A stretch of DNA of 21,636 bases from JACRLI01 sp035542815 (GTDB taxonomy: Bacteria; Eisenbacteria; RBG-16-71-46; JACRLI01): assembly GCA_035542815.1 (NCBI GenBank), contig DATKKS010000041.1:1-21636 (forward strand), written 5' to 3'. Of this stretch, positions 14,301-21,042 are shown piece by piece. The stretch's first letter is position 1; every line of letters starts with the position of its first letter. The position numbers and the translations under genes were made by a program. Under the pieces are notes generated by a model, which was not told where the DNA came from, did no database searches, and saw only the letters and a list, made by a program, of their open reading frames with translations.

Positions 14301-15363
14301 CCTCCAGGCGGGCTTGCCCCTCCAGGTCGATGTCGCCGCTGCCCGAGGCGCGGCCCCCGGCCAGCTCCACCGCGAAGTCGGCCAAGTGCACCCGCCGGTG
14401 GTACCAATCGCCGCGCGCGGCCAGCGCCGCCGGGCCCAGCGGCGAGCGGGTCAGCCGGCCTTCCTCGTCGAAACTCAGCCGCGCCCCGGCCTGCCGCAGG
14501 CGCACCCGGCCGGCGAACGCCCCGTAGGGCAGCGGGTGCGCCAGCCACGGGGAGATCAGCGCATCCCCCAGGGAGTCAACCCGGGCGTCCAGCAGAAAGT
14601 CACGCGCGGAGGCGAACCGGCCCTCCGCCCGCCCGCCCACGCCCGGCCCGGCCAGCTCCAGCCGGTGGAACTCCCAGCCGCGGTCCCCCAGCGACAGGTC
14701 CGCGGTGAGGCGCTCCACCCGCAGCGCGCGCGGCGCCATGCGCCCGCGCAGCGCCTCGACGGCCACCCGGGTGGCGGGCCCCAGCTCCACCCGGAAGCGG
14801 CCGTCCAGCTCCGCGCCCCAAGTCACCGAAGGCCGGCCCGCTTCGGCCACCACCAGCGAACCGCCGCGCACCTCGAGCGGGGCCACCTCCAGCCCGCCGC
14901 CTCCCCCGCCGCCCGACTTCTTCCGGATCTCCGGCAGCAACACCGAGCCCGAGGAGTCCACCGTGAGCACCACCGTGGGCCGCTCCACGGCCAGCTTCAG
15001 CCGGGCCGCCTGGAGCAGCTGCGGGACGCCGGCGTCGGCGGTGACCCGCTCCGCGGACAGGAAGCGGTGCCACCGGCCGCGGGCGTCGCGCAGGTCCACG
15101 GTGAGGTCGACCACGTCCACCCGGCGGAGCGGGTTGCCCTGCAGCGCCCGCCAGCCCAGGCGCAGGTTGGTGGCGCCGGCCAGCTGGCGGTTGGCGAAGC
15201 CGCGCGCGATGCGGTCCAGCTCGCCGAAGCGCAGCAGCCAGACCCCCGCGGCCACCACCGCCAGCGCTCCGCCCAGCAGCGCCCAGCGGAGCACCGGGGC
15301 GCGGCGGGCGCCGGGCGGCCGGCGGCCGGGCGCGGGGCTCGAGGGGGTGAGATCGTCGCTCAT
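11392..15363 (-). CDS. tamB: TamB-family translocation/assembly protein (AsmA-like, DUF490)
   Basis: 1323 residues, close to E. coli TamB (about 1260). A short cytoplasmic N-terminus is followed by a single membrane anchor (about 24-45, VLRWALLGGALAVVAAGVWLL). A very long run of repeated beta-strands then follows, of the kind that forms the hydrophobic periplasm-spanning groove of AsmA/TamB/VPS13-like lipid-transfer proteins. The C-terminus carries the TamB_C signature: RIGVSRVGVGKYVTRDVFVRYGQSL, LSLEWRLNKYLFLKGQ, and a final strand LKLKFDY. A run of seven glycines occupies residues 151-157. It acts between inner and outer membrane, in phospholipid transport or barrel assembly, usually with an Omp85 partner. 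Its ATG directly abuts the stop of the upstream omp85 gene (TAGATG), supporting a TamA-TamB pair. TamB membership is clear; the cargo is not. Confidence 0.9.
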   Translation of the reverse strand: MSDDLTPSSPAPGRRPPGARRAPVLRWALLGGALAVVAAGVWLLRFGELDRIARGFANRQLAGATNLRLGWRALQGNPLRRVDVVDLTVDLRDARGRWHRFLSAERVTADAGVPQLLQAARLKLAVERPTVVLTVDSSGSVLLPEIRKKSGGGGGGGLEVAPLEVRGGSLVVAEAGRPSVTWGAELDGRFRVELGPATRVAVEALRGRMAPRALRVERLTADLSLGDRGWEFHRLELAGPGVGGRAEGRFASARDFLLDARVDSLGDALISPWLAHPLPYGAFAGRVRLRQAGARLSFDEEGRLTRSPLGPAALAARGDWYHRRVHLADFAVELAGGRASGSGDIDLEGQARLEVAASQVQPERLAFLPATWRVPRTVVNGTSTLLLDWRSAGRTQVTGRAELGQLRVLGQRVERAAGVFEFGPGVARVDSLRVRTGAGQAGGWLALGPGSALRGAGSLEVTLDSLEALERASGEHFGGRLGGGWELAGSLERPDVSGQVELSGFRWRGVGAAAASARVRWQGPGVSGLVAQATLKGLHLGDVEVSGAELEGSGGPVTRFRLSATQGDSSVSGTGEVDWRARRVTVESGALVLGEKRWDQRGVSWVSWAGDSVAWKDVRWRSPDGDSIGTSGSYRPRDGAVALDFHARRWDLQALTAHFLKERAPRGLLSGEIHASGSLAQPRCVLDAQVEGGEFGGHPVDQVQVDGTLLEGRLDLARWEVQHGGSRLEGQLRIDLPRVRARGLRALTEAPDSLLRGATAEGRADLQALELAALGDFSEALRPLTGRATGWVKLHGGLAEPRFEAEITGEEVAQSDLRLGQVRLALSYAGERLTVEQASAEAAGVVSTVTGAVPCRLSLDPPQLRWLDRDMELAVHVPHADLGLIAGLFPSVIAYASGGVEVEAQVRGSPLHPRFQGTARLAGATLRLAGREEVFRDIVGEAVLEDQQVRVKSLHAESGRRGSVDLSGSLAWDAGAVRSYHFDVSARDVPISDQQNYSGLVRGTLQVDPVSAHDLNPLVHGALTVSEGLILMEFGQTPPTLQETREKPTLRWYYDLDVQVPGDLWWKNSQSNIEVAGDLRARNGNGFNEGQGEFDIQRGTFDVYDTSFRISEDPPGQVVFNGPLENPTLTVTATAQVGDRTVELNVPGTRVSELNSPGKFHLSAGDASEAALVNWLTVGRFLGEAAPDTAHEAGREAQPGTPGAPGRTGIGVPLSNLLLLRVQRELGIGFSRFLDVLELGSDPTSERIGVSRVGVGKYVTRDVFVRYGQSLTTKEERDLSLEWRLNKYLFLKGQTARRALNANDPSNSLETDYNMDLKLKFDY

Positions 15364-17295
15364 CTAGTACGCCTGTCCCAGGCTGAAGTGCCACGCGGTG
15401 CGCGGGCGGGCGGCCGCCGCCGGCACCTCGGGCGGGTTGAGCTTCACCCCATAGTCTACCCGGAACGGGCCCACCGGGGTGGACAGCCGCAATCCCCCGC
15501 CCGCGGAGTACCGGAACCGGTCGAAGCTGGCGTTGCCGCGCAGCGCGTACGGGGCGAACACCTTGAGCGTGAGGTCGCCCGGGGAGCGCCACACGCCCCC
15601 GCCGTCCAGGAACAACACCCCCGAGATGAGCCCCCACAGGGGGAAGCGCAGCTCGGTGCCCGCCAACAGCAGCACCCGCCCGCCGTAGTAGGCGCCCTCG
15701 TCGGTGCGCCCCGGGATGTTGGCCCCCGACTCCAGGTCGCCGCCGATTTCGCCCTCCGAGTAGCCGCGCACCGAGCTGGCCCCGCCGGTGGTGAAACGGT
15801 CCTCGGTGCGCAGCAGCTGCACGCCCAGGGTGTCGCCGGAGGTCCGGGTGAGCGGCAGGGCCACGCCCCCGCTCAGGCGCATCGCCAGCACCAGGCGCGA
15901 GCCCAGGGCGCGGTAGTGGCTCACGCTCGCCACCGGCCGCAGGAAGGCGGTGTTGCCGCCCAGCACGCCGCCCGCGGCCTGCACGCTGGCCTCCTGGTAC
16001 GAGCCGCGGGTGGGCTCGAAGGAGTTGTCGCGGACGTCCCGCTGGAAGGCCAGGTTGAAGCTGCGCGTGATGTAGAAGGCGGGGCTCTGGCGCGGGTGCG
16101 AGGTGACGCCCTCGTGAGAGAAGGAGGCGGTGAGCTTGGAGCTGGCGGACAGCTCGCGCCGCAGGTACACCGAGACCCCGCGCCGGAAGTGGGGCAGCGT
16201 GGTGTCCGGCTGGGCCGCGTAGTACAGCGCCAGCTCGCCGCGCGTGTCGGTGCCGAAGAGGTGGGGCTCCACCAGCGACAGGTCCAGGCGGGTGTCCTGG
16301 AACTCGAACGCGTTGTTGTTCACGTACGGCCGCCGGCCGAAGCCCAGCACCGAGTTCAGGGAGAGCCGCCGGCCGGTCCAGAACAGGCTGCGGGTGCCGT
16401 TCTCGGCCAGCACCCGGAACTGGTCCTGCGAGCCGTAGCCCACGCCGGCGCTCAGCCACCACGGCTTGCGCTCCCGCAGCCGCACCTCGAGGTCCACCGT
16501 GTGCCGGACGCTGTCCCCGTTCACCGGCACGATCTGCACGTCTTGGAACAGGTCGGAGGAGTACAGGCGGGCCTTGTCCTCCTCCAGCGCGGTGCGCGAC
16601 AGCAGGCTGCCGGGGGCCAGGCGGATCTCGCGCCGCACCACGAAGGGGCGGTTGTGCAGCGGCTCGGGGGAGCTGAAGGTGACCGCCCGCACCCGCACCG
16701 GCTGGCCCTCGACGACGCTGAAGCTCACCCGGACGCCCAGGGAGTCCACCTCGGCGGTGTCGCGCACCTGCGGGTAGTAGCCCAGGTCGGCGTACAGCAG
16801 CAGCAGCCGCTCGCGCTCCGACTCCCGCGCGAACGGGTTGTACGGCTCGCCGGGCCGGAGCAGCGCCCCCTTCTGGGGCTGCGGCGCGGCCAGCCGGGTG
16901 ACCCCCGGGTAGTCCACCTGCAGCACCCGGTAGCGGCGCCCCTCGCTGATGGTGAACACCACCTCCACCTCGCGGGCCTCGGGGTCCACGGTGGTGCGGT
17001 CCTCCACCGCCGCGTCCAGGTAGCCGTTGCGCCGGTAGAAGGCCACCAGCGCGTCGGCGTCGCCGCGGATGAAGTCGGGCCGGTACAGGCTCTTGCGGAA
17101 CGGGTGAAATGGCAGCGAGGGGGTCTGGGTGCGGATCCACTTGCGGAGTTCGCCGGCGCCGTAATGCTCGTTGCCGTCGAAGGCCACCCGCGACACGCGC
17201 AGGAACTCGCCGGCCACCTCGGAAGCGCCCCACGCGGGGCCGGCCAAAAGGAGCCCGATTCCCAGCAGGGCGGCTGCGGCACTTCTCCTGGCCAC
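15364..17295 (-). CDS. tamA: Omp85 outer-membrane protein with three POTRA domains (TamA-like)
   Basis: 643 residues. A signal peptide (1-23, ending AWGA) precedes three POTRA domains: about 31-119 (VSRVAFDGNEHYGAGELRKWI...), 120-198 (VLQVDYPG...LGYYPQVRDTAEV) and 199-280 (VRAVTFSSPEPL...LYSSDLFQDVQIVPV). A 16-strand barrel of about 360 residues follows, with the L6 motif VRGY at 509-512, LFLDGGGVW, and STPVGPFRVDYG near the end. Three POTRAs, rather than the five usual in BamA, and the adjacent tamB favour TamA over BamA. A lineage-specific BamA or other Omp85 paralogue remains possible. The C-terminus is WHFSLGQAY, with Tyr in place of the common terminal Phe. The GTG start has GAGGAG four bases upstream and gives a clean signal peptide. 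It lies 49 bases after rseP. Confidence 0.88.
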   Translation of the reverse strand: MARRSAAAALLGIGLLLAGPAWGASEVAGEFLRVSRVAFDGNEHYGAGELRKWIRTQTPSLPFHPFRKSLYRPDFIRGDADALVAFYRRNGYLDAAVEDRTTVDPEAREVEVVFTISEGRRYRVLQVDYPGVTRLAAPQPQKGALLRPGEPYNPFARESERERLLLLYADLGYYPQVRDTAEVDSLGVRVSFSVVEGQPVRVRAVTFSSPEPLHNRPFVVRREIRLAPGSLLSRTALEEDKARLYSSDLFQDVQIVPVNGDSVRHTVDLEVRLRERKPWWLSAGVGYGSQDQFRVLAENGTRSLFWTGRRLSLNSVLGFGRRPYVNNNAFEFQDTRLDLSLVEPHLFGTDTRGELALYYAAQPDTTLPHFRRGVSVYLRRELSASSKLTASFSHEGVTSHPRQSPAFYITRSFNLAFQRDVRDNSFEPTRGSYQEASVQAAGGVLGGNTAFLRPVASVSHYRALGSRLVLAMRLSGGVALPLTRTSGDTLGVQLLRTEDRFTTGGASSVRGYSEGEIGGDLESGANIPGRTDEGAYYGGRVLLLAGTELRFPLWGLISGVLFLDGGGVWRSPGDLTLKVFAPYALRGNASFDRFRYSAGGGLRLSTPVGPFRVDYGVKLNPPEVPAAAARPRTAWHFSLGQAY

Positions 17296-17299
17296 CGGG

Positions 17300-17305
17300 C
17301 TCCTC
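17300..17305 (-). promoter_or_regulatory. Shine-Dalgarno deciding the GTG start of the tamA-like gene
   Basis: GAGGAG on the minus strand sits four bases before GTG 17295-17293. No ATG in this frame lies between the rseP stop and the signal peptide, so this site fixes the start. Confidence 0.65.
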
Positions 17306-17344
17306 TTATCCGGACCCCCGAGGGGCGGGACCTCGCATCGCGGG

Positions 17345-18736
17345 CTAGGGGGCCCCGCGGGGCACGGCCGGACTGCCGCTCTCCCCGGACGCCACGCTCC
17401 GGGCGCGCTGCACCAGGCGCCAGGAGTCGTTCAGCAGCACGAACACCAGGATGGATCCCAGCACCGCCAGGCCGATGCGCTGCATGAGCAGCAGCTGGGC
17501 GATGGACAGCGGCCGGCGCTGTACCGCCTCCACCAGCGCGAACAGCACGTGGCCGCCGTCCAGGATGGGGATGGGCAGCAGGTTGAAGGCCATGATCGCC
17601 ACGCTGATGAACGCGCCGAACCACAGCAGGTCGGCCAGCCCGCGGCGGGCCTCGTAGCCGGCGAGCTGCCCGATCATGATCGGCCCGCCCACCTGCTGCG
17701 AGAACTGCCGCGGCCGGGTCACCAGCCGGGCCAGGCCGGAGTAGGTCTGGCCCACCTGGAACCACGCCGAGGACCACCCGGCGGCCACCGCGCGGGGCCA
17801 CGGCGCGCCCTTGGAGTAGTAGAACTCGGTGGACTGGGCGGCGATGCCCACGCGGCCGCCGCGCGGCCCGTCCTCCTGGGCCTGCGGCACCACCCGGAAG
17901 TCCAGGTCGCGCCCGCCGCGGCGCACGTGGAACAGCAGCGGCTTGCCGGCGCTCACGAAGATGATGTCGGTGAGATCGGTCCACTCGCGGATGGGCTGCC
18001 CGTTGACCGAGACGATGCGGTCGCCGTCCTTGAGCCCGGCGAGGTACGCGGACCCGCCCACCAGCACCGAGCCGATCACCGGCGGCCGGTGGGCCACCAG
18101 GTCCTTGGCGAAATCCTCGAGGTCGCGGTCCGGGAAGCTCACCTGTCCGGACGCCGCCGCTCCGGAGGCCGACGGCCGCGCGTAGCCCAGCACGTGCCGC
18201 GGGTGCTTGGCGCTCTCGGGACCGGTGAGGGTCATGTAGAAGTCCATCCACGAGGCGATGGCGTGGCCGTCCAGCGCGGTCAGCCGGTCGCCCGGCTGAA
18301 GCCCCAGGCGCACCGCGTAGGCCCGCGGGTCGAGCCGCCCCAGCACCGCCGGGTAGTCCTCGAACTTGCCCCCCACCCGGTACATGGCCACCAGCACCAG
18401 GAACGCCAGCACCAGGTTCATGGCCGGCCCGCCCACCGCGATCACGGCGCGCTTCCACCACGGCTGGCTCAGGAACTCGTCCGGGGCGGACATCCGGGTG
18501 GCGTCCTCCAGCGACTCGCCGGCCATCCGGACCATCCCGCCCAAGGGGATCCACGCCAGCCGGTACTCGGTGTTGCCGCGGGTGAAGGAGACGATGCGCG
18601 GCCCGAAGCCCAGCGAGAAGCGCAGCACCCGCACCCCGCACCAGCGCGCCGCCAGGAAGTGGCCCAGCTCGTGGAAGAAGATGATGGGCGGCAGCACCAC
18701 CAGGAACGCCAGGATGGTCTCCAGAAACCCGCTCAT
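17345..18736 (-). CDS. rseP: RseP/site-2 family intramembrane zinc metalloprotease
   Basis: 463 residues. An inner-membrane S2P protease that cuts anti-sigma factors or remnant signal peptides within the membrane. The first transmembrane helix holds HELGH (22-26; His22, Glu23, His26), and the third zinc ligand is Asp393 in NLLPIPILDGGH (385-396). Two periplasmic PDZ domains lie between: about 130-200 (LGLQPGDRLTALDG) and about 220-285 (AGLKDGDRIVSVNGQPI). PLGGMVRMAGE (64-74) is the conserved membrane-reentrant segment, and further helices lie near 97-119, 370-390 and 417-437. Length and the two PDZ domains match RseP. The ATG at 18736 has GGGGAG nine bases upstream. It sits 33 bases after the O-antigen-ligase-like gene and 49 before the Omp85 gene, in keeping with the common link of rseP to outer-membrane assembly genes. 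Confidence 0.96.
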   Translation of the reverse strand: MSGFLETILAFLVVLPPIIFFHELGHFLAARWCGVRVLRFSLGFGPRIVSFTRGNTEYRLAWIPLGGMVRMAGESLEDATRMSAPDEFLSQPWWKRAVIAVGGPAMNLVLAFLVLVAMYRVGGKFEDYPAVLGRLDPRAYAVRLGLQPGDRLTALDGHAIASWMDFYMTLTGPESAKHPRHVLGYARPSASGAAASGQVSFPDRDLEDFAKDLVAHRPPVIGSVLVGGSAYLAGLKDGDRIVSVNGQPIREWTDLTDIIFVSAGKPLLFHVRRGGRDLDFRVVPQAQEDGPRGGRVGIAAQSTEFYYSKGAPWPRAVAAGWSSAWFQVGQTYSGLARLVTRPRQFSQQVGGPIMIGQLAGYEARRGLADLLWFGAFISVAIMAFNLLPIPILDGGHVLFALVEAVQRRPLSIAQLLLMQRIGLAVLGSILVFVLLNDSWRLVQRARSVASGESGSPAVPRGAP

Positions 18737-18769
18737 GCCCGTCGGCTCCCCTTTTCTGTTATGTGCAGT

Positions 18770-19978
18770 CTAACCGCGGACTTCGGCGGGGGTCAAGGAA
18801 CGCCGCCGCAGCGCGAACGCGGCCAGCACCAGGAACGCGTAGCCCGCCTCGCCCCCCCAGGTCACGTCGAACAGCGCCACCATCGCCGTCCCCAGCAGCG
18901 CCGCGGTCATGGCCAGCTCCTCCGCCGCCGGCTCGGGATCGCTCCAGCCGGCCCACCACACCCTCCGGAAGCCCCACAACAGCGCGCCGAAGCCCAGCAG
19001 CCCCAGGAAGCCGGTTTCGGCCAGGGTGTGCAGGTAGAAGTTGTGCGCGTGCGGCCACAGCGGGCGGAAGTCGGGCGAACGCAGCAGGCCGTAGGCCGTC
19101 TTCCACGCCCCCAGCCCCTCGCCGGTGAACGGGCGGCGCGCGATCATGCGCAGCGCCACCACCCAGCCCTGCACCCGGCCCTGGATGCTCTCGTCGCTCA
19201 GCGCGGTCAGGTCCACCACCCGCTGCCACAGCGACTCCCGCAGCAGCCAGTTGCCGGCCACGAACACCGCCACGGCCGTCCACCCCAGGATCGGCCGGCG
19301 GGCCCGGCGGCTTGAGAAGCCCACCACGGCGGCGAAGGCCGGCCACGAGGCCCGGGTGTGGCATCCGGACAGCAGCAGCGCGGCCGGGACCCAGGCCGCG
19401 TGCCACCAGCCGGCGGCGCGGCCCCGGGCGCGCAGGGCGAACGCGAAGCACCACGCGAACAGCAGCAGCAGGTACTGCGCCGTGGCGTTGGGGTTGGGCA
19501 GCATCGGGAGCGACACGCGGCCCGGGAAGGTCCCGCTCAGCAGGTGCAGCCCGAGCCACATCTCCGCCACCACCCACGCTCCCAGCAGCAGCGACACCGA
19601 GATCCAGGCCGCCTGCAGCCCCGCGGGGAGCGGCCCGGCCGCGCGCCGCCCGGCCACGGCCAGCACCGGCAGGCACACCGCCACCCATCCGAGCCAGTCC
19701 CGGAGGCTCGCCCGGTCGTCCAGTGATCCCGAGATCGAAAGCCCCCAGGTGATTAGGAAACAAGCGATTCCGAATGTCAGCTCGCGCGGGATCTGAAGTT
19801 CCCGCCGGACCAGCCGCCAGGCCAGCACCAGGGCCAGCACGATGGAGGCCGCGGAGGTGCCGGCCCGGGCCAACGGGAGGCACAGGAGGCCCGCCGAGAG
19901 CGGGCCGACCACCCACCAGTCGGTCGCAGGAGCTGCGGGCTGCGCGGTCGGGGCCGCGCCGTGCGGGGCGGTGCTCAT
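18770..19978 (-). CDS. O-antigen ligase/polymerase-like polytopic membrane protein (Wzy_C/WaaL family)
   Basis: 402 residues with about ten hydrophobic segments, an inner-membrane protein. The conserved Wzy_C region is recognisable: TRASW in a periplasmic loop (208-212), GRVQGWVVALRMIARRPFTGEGLGAWKTAY (267-296) and the WPHAHNFYLHTLAETGFLGLLGF stretch (308-330), with His310 and His312 and the Arg residues expected to handle undecaprenyl-linked glycan. Such proteins transfer O-antigen to lipid A-core (WaaL) or polymerise repeat units (Wzy); sequence alone does not separate the two. ATG 19978 overlaps the upstream glycosyltransferase stop (ATGA), so it belongs to the surface-glycan block. A plausible extension of this frame upstream runs inside the glycosyltransferase gene and was not used. 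Confidence 0.88.
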   Translation of the reverse strand: MSTAPHGAAPTAQPAAPATDWWVVGPLSAGLLCLPLARAGTSAASIVLALVLAWRLVRRELQIPRELTFGIACFLITWGLSISGSLDDRASLRDWLGWVAVCLPVLAVAGRRAAGPLPAGLQAAWISVSLLLGAWVVAEMWLGLHLLSGTFPGRVSLPMLPNPNATAQYLLLLFAWCFAFALRARGRAAGWWHAAWVPAALLLSGCHTRASWPAFAAVVGFSSRRARRPILGWTAVAVFVAGNWLLRESLWQRVVDLTALSDESIQGRVQGWVVALRMIARRPFTGEGLGAWKTAYGLLRSPDFRPLWPHAHNFYLHTLAETGFLGLLGFGALLWGFRRVWWAGWSDPEPAAEELAMTAALLGTAMVALFDVTWGGEAGYAFLVLAAFALRRRSLTPAEVRG

Positions 19979-21042
19979 CCCAGCGTCCCCTCCAGCGCCG
20001 CCTGCAGCGCGGCGCGCTCGGCCGGGGGCGCGTAGTGCTCCCGGGCCCGCGTCACGGCGGCACGCGACCAGGCCGCGCGCACCTCGGGCGAGCCCAGCCC
20101 CAGGTCCAGCGCCGCCGCCAGCGCCGCCGGATCGCCGGGCGGCACCAGCGCGCCCCCCTCGCCCACCACCTCGGGCAGCCCGCCGGCGCTCGAGGCCACC
20201 ACCGGCACCCCCCGGGCCAGCGCCTCCAGCGCGGCCAGGCCGAAGGACTCCAGGCGCGAGGGCTGCGCGGCCAGGTGGACCCGCGAGAACAGCGGGCCGA
20301 GATCGTCCAGGTGGTCGATCCACTCCACGCGCGCGGCCAGGCCCACGGACTGCGCCAGCGAGCGCAGCCGGCCGGCCTCGCGCCCCCGACCGACCAGCAC
20401 CAGCCGCGCCGGCACGCGCGCCGAGGCCAGCGCCCGCAGCAGCACGTCCTGCCCTTTCTCGCGCGCCAGCCGCCCCACGCACGCGACCGTGGGCGGCCCG
20501 GGCGGGTCGGGCCGCACCGGGAGAGCCGGGACCGACGGCCGCACCACGTGGACCTTCGGGGGCGCCACGCGGTCCAGCCCGACCAGGCGCGCGCGCATGT
20601 ACTCGGAGGGGGTCCACACCGCGTGGCACAGGCGTGCGTAGTAGAGGCGCCGGCGCCAGCTGGGCCGCTCGGAGGCCAGGTGGCGGGCCATCGCGCGCCG
20701 CACCGGGAGCCCCCGCGTCACCCACCACAGCCGCCGCAGATCGCGGTGCTGCAGTGCCACCGCCACCTCCGGGCGGAATTCGTGGACCGCGCGCCGCAGC
20801 CCGCGCGTGTTCCCGGACCAGGCCTGGCCCACGGCGCCCCCAGCCGCGCGCCCCTCGGGCGCGGCCTCCCGCGAGGGCGCCGCCGCCGCGCTCCCGGGCC
20901 CGGGCAGCGCCGGCGAGCCCGCCGGGGCCAGCGCCAGCACCGGGTGGCCCAGCTCCGCCAGCAGCCCGGCGGCGCGGCGCATCCAGATCTCCGCACCGCC
21001 CCAGCGCGAGGGGGCGGCGGAATCCAGCAGCATCACCCGCAC
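19975..21042 (-). CDS. Glycosyltransferase family 4 (GT-B fold)
   Basis: 355 residues, a cytoplasmic retaining glycosyltransferase that probably extends LPS core or O-antigen. The N-terminal Rossmann domain opens with MRVMLLDSAAPSRWGGAEIWM; GGAE is the acceptor-side loop typical of GT4. The C-terminal donor domain begins near 186 with VACVGRLAREKGQDVLL (Lys196), continues with LVLVGRGRE, and has the EX7E motif as Glu265 and Glu273 in ESFGLAALEALARGVPVVAS, followed by GGLPEVV. The GTG at 21042 is chosen because it restores the family-typical MRV-LLD N-terminus and has GGAGG four bases upstream; GTG 21036 and ATG 21033 are alternatives. The gene overlaps the GT9 stop by 10 bases and the ligase-like gene by four. 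Donor and acceptor sugars cannot be told from the sequence. Confidence 0.9.
   Translation of the reverse strand: MRVMLLDSAAPSRWGGAEIWMRRAAGLLAELGHPVLALAPAGSPALPGPGSAAAAPSREAAPEGRAAGGAVGQAWSGNTRGLRRAVHEFRPEVAVALQHRDLRRLWWVTRGLPVRRAMARHLASERPSWRRRLYYARLCHAVWTPSEYMRARLVGLDRVAPPKVHVVRPSVPALPVRPDPPGPPTVACVGRLAREKGQDVLLRALASARVPARLVLVGRGREAGRLRSLAQSVGLAARVEWIDHLDDLGPLFSRVHLAAQPSRLESFGLAALEALARGVPVVASSAGGLPEVVGEGGALVPPGDPAALAAALDLGLGSPEVRAAWSRAAVTRAREHYAPPAERAALQAALEGTLG

Noticed and set aside
14881..14925. Run encoding seven glycines in TamB as a phase-variation tract
   Set aside because: The glycine codons are a mix of trinucleotides and not a homopolymer, so slippage would change length in frame and not switch the gene off.
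17296..17344. GATAAG-containing gap before the tamA-like gene as a promoter, with a small CCCC/GGGG hairpin
   Set aside because: There is no -35 partner, and the hairpin is only four to five base pairs without a T-tract. The AT-rich bases are better explained as part of the leader to the GAGGAG Shine-Dalgarno.
1232..17487. Very long open frames on the plus strand (several of 500-1180 codons)
   Set aside because: They lie opposite well-recognised minus-strand genes, have no known motifs, and are rich in Arg, Ala, Gly, His, Pro and Gln, as expected from reverse-complement frames in DNA of this GC content.
18770..20728. Upstream extension of the ligase-like frame to 652 codons, and likewise of gatB, rseP and GT4 frames
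   Set aside because: The extensions are low-complexity Ala/Gly/Arg/Pro and run through the coding part of the preceding gene. Recognisable N-termini and Shine-Dalgarno sites support the shorter starts used.
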